Shown in pieces: positions 60,187 to 64,000 of a stretch of DNA of 64,000 nucleotides. Every line of letters starts with the position of its first letter. Within the stretch, counting starts at the first letter, position 1. The DNA comes from Marivivens niveibacter (GTDB lineage Bacteria; Pseudomonadota; Alphaproteobacteria; Rhodobacterales; Rhodobacteraceae). The notes beneath the pieces were generated by a model. The model was not told the DNA's origin. It saw only the letters and a program-made list of their open reading frames with translations, and made no database searches. Location of the stretch: NCBI RefSeq assembly GCF_002150005.2, contig NZ_MSPP01000001.1:868001-932000 (forward strand), given 5' to 3'. Both the position numbers and the translations under genes were made by a program.

Positions 60187-61266
60187 TCAGGCGGAGCGGA
60201 AATGTTTGGAAAGCTTGAGCCCTTGACCCTGATAGTTTGATTTGATTTCGCGGCCATAAAGTTGATCTGGAAGCGTTTCCATTTGTTCGTACACAAGGCG
60301 TCCGACGACCTGACCGTGTTCCAAAACAAACGGCGCTTCGTGGCAGCGTACTTCCAGCACACCGCGTGATCCCTGACCGCCAGCCTCTGCATGGCCGAAA
60401 CCGGGGTCAAAGAAACCAGCATAGTGGACGCGAAATTCGCCAACCATGGCCAAATAGGGCGCCATTTCGGCTGCTTGCATGGGCGGAATGGTGACAGCTT
60501 CGCGGCTCACAAGGATATAAAACGCACCAGGGTCCAGAATGATCTGGCGGTCTTTGGTGTGTATCTCTTCCCAATATTCGGCAGGATCGTAATGGTTCAG
60601 ATTGTCCAGATCGATCACGCCTGTGTGCGGTTTCGCGCGATAGCCCACCAGAGTCCCGTTTTCAGGGGCAAGATCGACGGAAAACCCTAAGCCTTCGTCA
60701 ATAACGGGCGTGCCAGTGACCAAAGGGGTTTCGGTATGTAGCGCGCGCAATTCGTCGTCTGTCAAAACAGCGTGGCCTGACCGGAAACGGATCTGGTTCA
60801 ACCGCATCCCGGGACGGACCAGAACAGAGAAGGACCGCGGACAAATTTCAGCGTAAAGAGGGCCCGTATATCCAGGTGCGATGCGATCAAATTCGACACC
60901 GCCATCGGTGATGGTACGGGTCAGCAGGTCCAAACGACCGGTTGAGGATTTCGCGTTGGCGACCGCTTGGATACCTGTTGGCAGTGCCAAGGATTCCATC
61001 AGCGGCACCACGTAAACGCAGCCCTTTTCCAGAACAGCGCCGTTTGTCAGGTCGACGCGGTGCATTTCAAATTCTTCTAGACGGTCGGCAACGGTCCGAC
61101 CTTCGCCCGACAGGAACGATGCACGCACACGGTACGCAACCGTTCCTAATCGCAGGTCCAAGCTGGCAGGTTGAATTTGGCCTGTGACATATGGATCGGT
61201 CGCGGAAATGGCGCCGTCGTCAATCAGCTGTTTAATTCGTTGGCTGGGTAGAACGCCGGTCATCAA
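60187..61266 (-). CDS. dcd: dCTP deaminase, long two-domain form
   Basis: 359 residues, almost double the 190 of E. coli Dcd. It deaminates dCTP to dUTP on the way to dTMP. The trimeric dUTPase-like fold appears twice: residues about 15-180 include QPASLDLRLGTVAYR, SSTGRLDLLTRTI and GYTGPLYAEICPRSF, and residues about 185-359 include ILVSREAVTIPP and HYAGFFDPGFGH. Long forms of this type are usual in alphaproteobacteria. Two adjacent ATGs (61266 and 61263) are possible starts. It lies next to tRNA-Pro, transcribed away from it. Confidence 0.9.
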   Translation of the reverse strand: MMTGVLPSQRIKQLIDDGAISATDPYVTGQIQPASLDLRLGTVAYRVRASFLSGEGRTVADRLEEFEMHRVDLTNGAVLEKGCVYVVPLMESLALPTGIQAVANAKSSTGRLDLLTRTITDGGVEFDRIAPGYTGPLYAEICPRSFSVLVRPGMRLNQIRFRSGHAVLTDDELRALHTETPLVTGTPVIDEGLGFSVDLAPENGTLVGYRAKPHTGVIDLDNLNHYDPAEYWEEIHTKDRQIILDPGAFYILVSREAVTIPPMQAAEMAPYLAMVGEFRVHYAGFFDPGFGHAEAGGQGSRGVLEVRCHEAPFVLEHGQVVGRLVYEQMETLPDQLYGREIKSNYQGQGLKLSKHFRSA

Positions 61267-61277
61267 TCCCTCCGATA

Positions 61278-61308
61278 CAAAAACGCCCGCCCATTTTGCG
61301 GGCGGGCG
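61278..61308 (-). terminator. Terminator after tRNA-Pro
   Basis: On the minus strand CGCCCGCCC and its complement GGGCGGGCG form a nine-bp stem with a seven-base loop, followed by TTTTT (61279-61283). It ends the tRNA transcript, 9 bp past the CCA. Confidence 0.88.
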
Positions 61309-61316
61309 GTTGTTAG

Positions 61317-61393
61317 TGGTCGGGCTAGCAGGACTCGAACCTGCGACCTTCCGTCCCCCAGACGGACGCGCTACCAGGCTGCGCTATAGCCCG
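61317..61393 (-). tRNA. tRNA-Pro (GGG)
   Basis: 77 bases including an encoded CCA end. The acceptor stem CGGGCTA/TAGCCCG is perfect. The anticodon stem TCCGT/ACGGA holds the loop CTGGGGG, giving anticodon GGG. The T-arm GCAGG TTCGAAT CCTGC is perfect. It reads CCC and CCU proline codons. Confidence 0.97.
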
Positions 61394-61484
61394 ACGTGGT
61401 GGCCTAAATACCCGATTTGCGCACAAGGGCAAGAGGGCAAAGCATCGAAAACGATAGGTTTTCCGAAATAGACCGATTACGTGA

Positions 61485-62075
61485 TTAGTCGCGCAACATG
61501 CGCCCGTGCAGCTCCGCCAGTTTGGCTGCAAGGGGTGCGATTTTTGCTGCGCGTGCGGCGAGTTTTTCGACCGGTGCTGCGGCCAAAGATCCAAGAACCA
61601 TGGCGCGGTCAGCGGTCGGTGCTGGTTTTGCGGTTGGCAGTTGAACAACGTTCGTTTCAGGTTCAAACCCAAACAAATCGCCCATAGCCGCGGGTTCGTC
61701 ATCGACGGGTGTGTTCGCCGCCGGTCGTTTCATGACTGTTTCGATCACAGTGTCGTCGTTTTTCACGGGCAATTTTTCCACCGGTTCGGGGGCAGGGGCC
61801 GTGAGTGATGGCCCAAGAGCGGCGACATGTTTTGCGCCCTGTTCTTTGATCAGGCTTTGAACGGCTTTGATGCTCATCCCGTCTGAATGGAGCAATTGTT
61901 TAATACCGCCCAACAGTTCCATGTCTTGTGGTCGGTAATACCGGCGTCCCCCCGCACGTTTCACCGGTTTGATCTGGGAAAATTTGGTTTCCCAAAACCG
62001 TAAAACATGTGCGGGCGTGTCCAGCCAATCGGACACCTCGCTAATTGTGCGAAAGGCGTCACGGGATTTCTTCAT
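61485..62075 (-). CDS. MerR family transcriptional regulator
   Basis: 196 residues. The N-terminal MerR winged helix (about 8-78) has [36 protein letters not shown] and [16 protein letters not shown]. The rest is an Ala/Pro-rich linker and a helical tail without metal-binding cysteines. This two-part protein, 4 bp after ihfA, is a standard alphaproteobacterial neighbour. Its targets are unknown. It is distinct from metal-sensing MerR proteins. Confidence 0.88.
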   Translation of the reverse strand: MKKSRDAFRTISEVSDWLDTPAHVLRFWETKFSQIKPVKRAGGRRYYRPQDMELLGGIKQLLHSDGMSIKAVQSLIKEQGAKHVAALGPSLTAPAPEPVEKLPVKNDDTVIETVMKRPAANTPVDDEPAAMGDLFGFEPETNVVQLPTAKPAPTADRAMVLGSLAAAPVEKLAARAAKIAPLAAKLAELHGRMLRD

Positions 62076-62079
62076 CAGG

Positions 62080-62382
62080 TCAGCCTTTGTTGCCTGCCGC
62101 GACGCGGTCTTTCATCAGGTGGCTTGGGCGGAAGGTCAGCACCCGACGTGGAGAGATCGGAACCTCTTCACCTGTTTTTGGGTTGCGGCCAACGCGAGCT
62201 GCCTTTTCGCGGACGGAAAAGGTGCCAAAAGAGCTGATCTTGACGGTTTCGCCATCGACCAGCGCGTCCGAGATATGTTCCAACACGCTTTCGACCAAAT
62301 CGGCGCTGTCGTTACGGGAAAGACCGACTTCGGCGTGAACAGCTTCGGCTAGGTCCATACGGGTTAAAGTTTTTTCAGACAT
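62080..62382 (-). CDS. ihfA: Integration host factor alpha subunit
   Basis: 100 residues of the HU/IHF family. It pairs with IHF-beta and bends DNA by about 160 degrees at specific sites. The dimer helices are at 1-45 ([18 protein letters not shown]). The beta-arm region is [17 protein letters not shown], with arm tip [12 protein letters not shown] (intercalating Pro), and [14 protein letters not shown] closes the domain. The sequence fits IhfA rather than HU, and the place between fabH and the MerR gene supports it. Confidence 0.95.
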   Translation of the reverse strand: MSEKTLTRMDLAEAVHAEVGLSRNDSADLVESVLEHISDALVDGETVKISSFGTFSVREKAARVGRNPKTGEEVPISPRRVLTFRPSHLMKDRVAAGNKG

Positions 62383-62466
62383 CTCATCCCCCTGAGCTAC
62401 TTACCAAAGCTTAGCCAGAGCCGAATTTCAGAGTCAATAACAAGGACTTGGCAGGTGTTAATTACC

Positions 62467-63438
62467 TTACCACCGAAGCAGCACAGAACCCCAAGCCAGG
62501 CCGCCGCCAATGGCTTCGGTGACGATTAGATCGCCTTGTTTAATGCGGCCTTCGAATGCGCCGACAGACAACGCAAGCGGGATTGACGCCGCCGATGTAT
62601 TGCCGTGATCTTGAACCGTGACGATCACCTTATCCATTCCAACGCCCAGTTTTTTGGCGGTGGATTGGATGATGCGGATATTGGCCTGATGCGGGACAAC
62701 CCAATCGACGTCGTCGGACGAAAGTCCGGCTGTTTCCAAAGACTTATGGGCCGTTTGTGCCAGTTTTTCGACCGCGTGACGGAACACTTCTTTGCCTTCC
62801 ATGCGCAGAACGCCGGTTGTCTGAGTGGATACGCCGCCATCAACATACAGCAGGTCACGATAGGACCCGTCAGAGTTTAGATCGGTCGCTAGGATGCCGC
62901 GATCATCGCTGGTTCCGGATGCTTCTTCAGCCTCTAGAATAACCGCGCCTGCGCCGTCACCGAACAAGACGCAAGTGGCGCGATCTTCCCAATCCAGAAT
63001 TCTGCTAAATGTTTCGGCACCAATGACAATTACACGTTTGGCAGAGCCCGCCTGAATCAGTGCGTTGGCGTTTGTCAGGGCAAAAACGAATCCCGCGCAG
63101 ACGGCCTGAAGGTCGAAAGCAAAGGCTTTGGTCGCGCCGATATTGTGCTGAACCATGGTTGCGGCCGACGGGAATGTCAGGTCCGCGGTCGATGTCGCCA
63201 ATACAATTGCGTCGATGTCGGCAGCATCAATACCTGCGTTTTCCAGCGCGGATTTGGCGGCTTGCGTGGCAAGATCGGATGTTGTTTGGCCTTCGGCAGC
63301 AAAATGACGGCGTTCAATACCGGATCGCGATACAATCCATTCGTTGGATGTTTCGATCTTGTCCTCGAACCAGCTGTTAGGAACCACGCGCTCTGGCAGG
63401 TAGTGGCCTACGCCTTTGACAACAGCTCTGATAGTCAT
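62467..63438 (-). CDS. fabH: Beta-ketoacyl-ACP synthase III
   Basis: 323 residues, normal length. It starts fatty acid synthesis by condensing acetyl-CoA with malonyl-ACP. The catalytic triad is visible: Cys in DLQAVCAGFVFAL near 113, His in VVPHQANIRII near 249, and Asn in QDHGNTSAASIPLAL near 279. It lies 14 bp downstream of plsX and upstream of ihfA in the common plsX-fabH-ihfA order. The coupling links membrane lipid synthesis genes. Confidence 0.97.
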   Translation of the reverse strand: MTIRAVVKGVGHYLPERVVPNSWFEDKIETSNEWIVSRSGIERRHFAAEGQTTSDLATQAAKSALENAGIDAADIDAIVLATSTADLTFPSAATMVQHNIGATKAFAFDLQAVCAGFVFALTNANALIQAGSAKRVIVIGAETFSRILDWEDRATCVLFGDGAGAVILEAEEASGTSDDRGILATDLNSDGSYRDLLYVDGGVSTQTTGVLRMEGKEVFRHAVEKLAQTAHKSLETAGLSSDDVDWVVPHQANIRIIQSTAKKLGVGMDKVIVTVQDHGNTSAASIPLALSVGAFEGRIKQGDLIVTEAIGGGLAWGSVLLRW

Positions 63439-63452
63439 GAAATATGCTCGCC

Positions 63453-64000
63453 TTAATTGTCGGCTTCAGCTTTGCTTTCACCGTCTTGGTGGTAATCTTG
63501 CGCTAAAGATGCCGCAGAGGCAACCCGAGCCGCCAGTTTGTCTGAAAACCCTTGTTGCCCAAGGCGATAGGCGAGTTTTAACGCAGCGTAAACCCCCATA
63601 GCGTCCGCGCCGCCATGGCTTTTGATCACTGTGCCATTGAGGCCAAGGAAAACACCACCGTTCACGCGGCGTGGATCAATCCGCTTTTTCAGACGGCGCA
63701 GGGATGTCATTGCGAATAGCGCGGCGATTTTGGAAAAAATCGTGGCGTTGAACGCATCCCGCAACGCGTCAGAGATCAACGTGGCTGTTCCTTCGCCGGT
63801 TTTAAGCGCAACGTTGCCGGTAAAGCCGTCGGTCACGATCACATCAACGCGGTCAGATGGCAGGTCGCCACCTTCGACAAAGCCGATGTATTCGAAATCA
63901 CCAGCAGGTGCGGCCTTGGCGATCATTTCATGCGCGACTTTTAGTTCGGCGCGGCCTTTGTGTTCTTCGACGCCGACATTCAGCAACCCGACGCGCGGGC
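63453..64000 (-). CDS. plsX: Phosphate acyltransferase PlsX, C-terminal part
   Basis: 182 residues of the C-terminal half are visible; the 5' end lies beyond the right edge. PlsX converts acyl-ACP to acyl-phosphate for phospholipid synthesis at the membrane. The family blocks are RVGLLNVGVEEHKG at the edge, FVEGGDLPSDRVDVIVTDGFTGNVALK, and NGGVFLGLNGTVIKSHGGAD. It is followed 14 bp later by fabH. The visible part has no frame defect. Confidence 0.95.
   Translation of the reverse strand, partial: PRVGLLNVGVEEHKGRAELKVAHEMIAKAAPAGDFEYIGFVEGGDLPSDRVDVIVTDGFTGNVALKTGEGTATLISDALRDAFNATIFSKIAALFAMTSLRRLKKRIDPRRVNGGVFLGLNGTVIKSHGGADAMGVYAALKLAYRLGQQGFSDKLAARVASAASLAQDYHQDGESKAEADN

Overview
The window is a chromosomal segment of an alphaproteobacterium of the Rhodobacteraceae (Roseobacter group). 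The evidence is a Rhodobacter-type gene transfer agent (GTA) tail cluster at the left edge, the pdhA-pdhB-pdhC order with a lipoyl domain on E1-beta, an edd-eda Entner-Doudoroff pair, the MerR-ihfA-fabH-plsX order, a one-cysteine DksA, and several small families typical of this group (DUF2852, DUF2927, the protein after GTA gp15). Almost all of the sequence is coding. I see no insertion sequence, integrase, CRISPR array or rRNA operon. There is one tRNA, Pro(GGG).

Layout: 1-7.9 kb, GTA tail and baseplate genes gp8 (partial) to gp15 plus a small conserved gene. 8-12 kb, cysE, an AhpD-like protein, a GNAT enzyme, the divergent ohr/ohrR pair, a DUF4405 membrane protein and an LprI-like periplasmic protein. 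12-18.7 kb, central carbon genes on the minus strand: pyruvate dehydrogenase, an FtsB-like protein, class I fructose-bisphosphate aldolase and pgk. 18.8-22.7 kb, a cytoplasmic/periplasmic cyclophilin pair, SelO, a GNAT enzyme and a nucleoside hydrolase. 22.9-26.8 kb, an iron-siderophore type ABC importer. 26.8-29.3 kb, ilvH and ilvB behind a leader peptide rich in Leu and Val codons and an attenuator. 29.6-31.5 kb, an RTX protein. 31.5-41.7 kb, Bpt, RDD and DUF2852 proteins, glnE, a PIN-domain protein, an RlmI-like methyltransferase, a lipoprotein and edd-eda. 41.8-47.4 kb, a long minus-strand run of envelope-type genes headed by a MoxR AAA+ ATPase and a CoxE-like VWA protein. 47.6-54.5 kb, dksA, a flavin monooxygenase, exonuclease III, an A-type Fe-S carrier, dGTPase, a cation antiporter and a ten-helix membrane protein resembling a reduced haem-copper oxidase subunit I. 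54.6-60.1 kb, argS, a SPOR protein, nagZ, scpA-scpB and a small basic protein. 60.2-64 kb, a long dCTP deaminase, tRNA-Pro, a MerR regulator, ihfA, fabH and partial plsX.

Regulatory signals: several strong intrinsic terminators lie between convergent genes. A transcription attenuator precedes ilvB. LacI-type operators matching TGTTAnCGnTAACA lie before edd (14/14) and, as two 12/14 copies 21 bp apart, before the aldolase gene, which suggests one regulator for Entner-Doudoroff and gluconeogenic genes. A parS-like 16-mer lies upstream of pdhA.

The least explained element is the truncated oxidase-like protein at 53.4-54.5 kb. It keeps the two low-spin haem histidines but appears to lack the binuclear-centre ligands. 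Next is the MoxR/VWA operon, which includes a 57-residue membrane protein and a possible TTG-started small gene. The rest of the window is conventional core genome.
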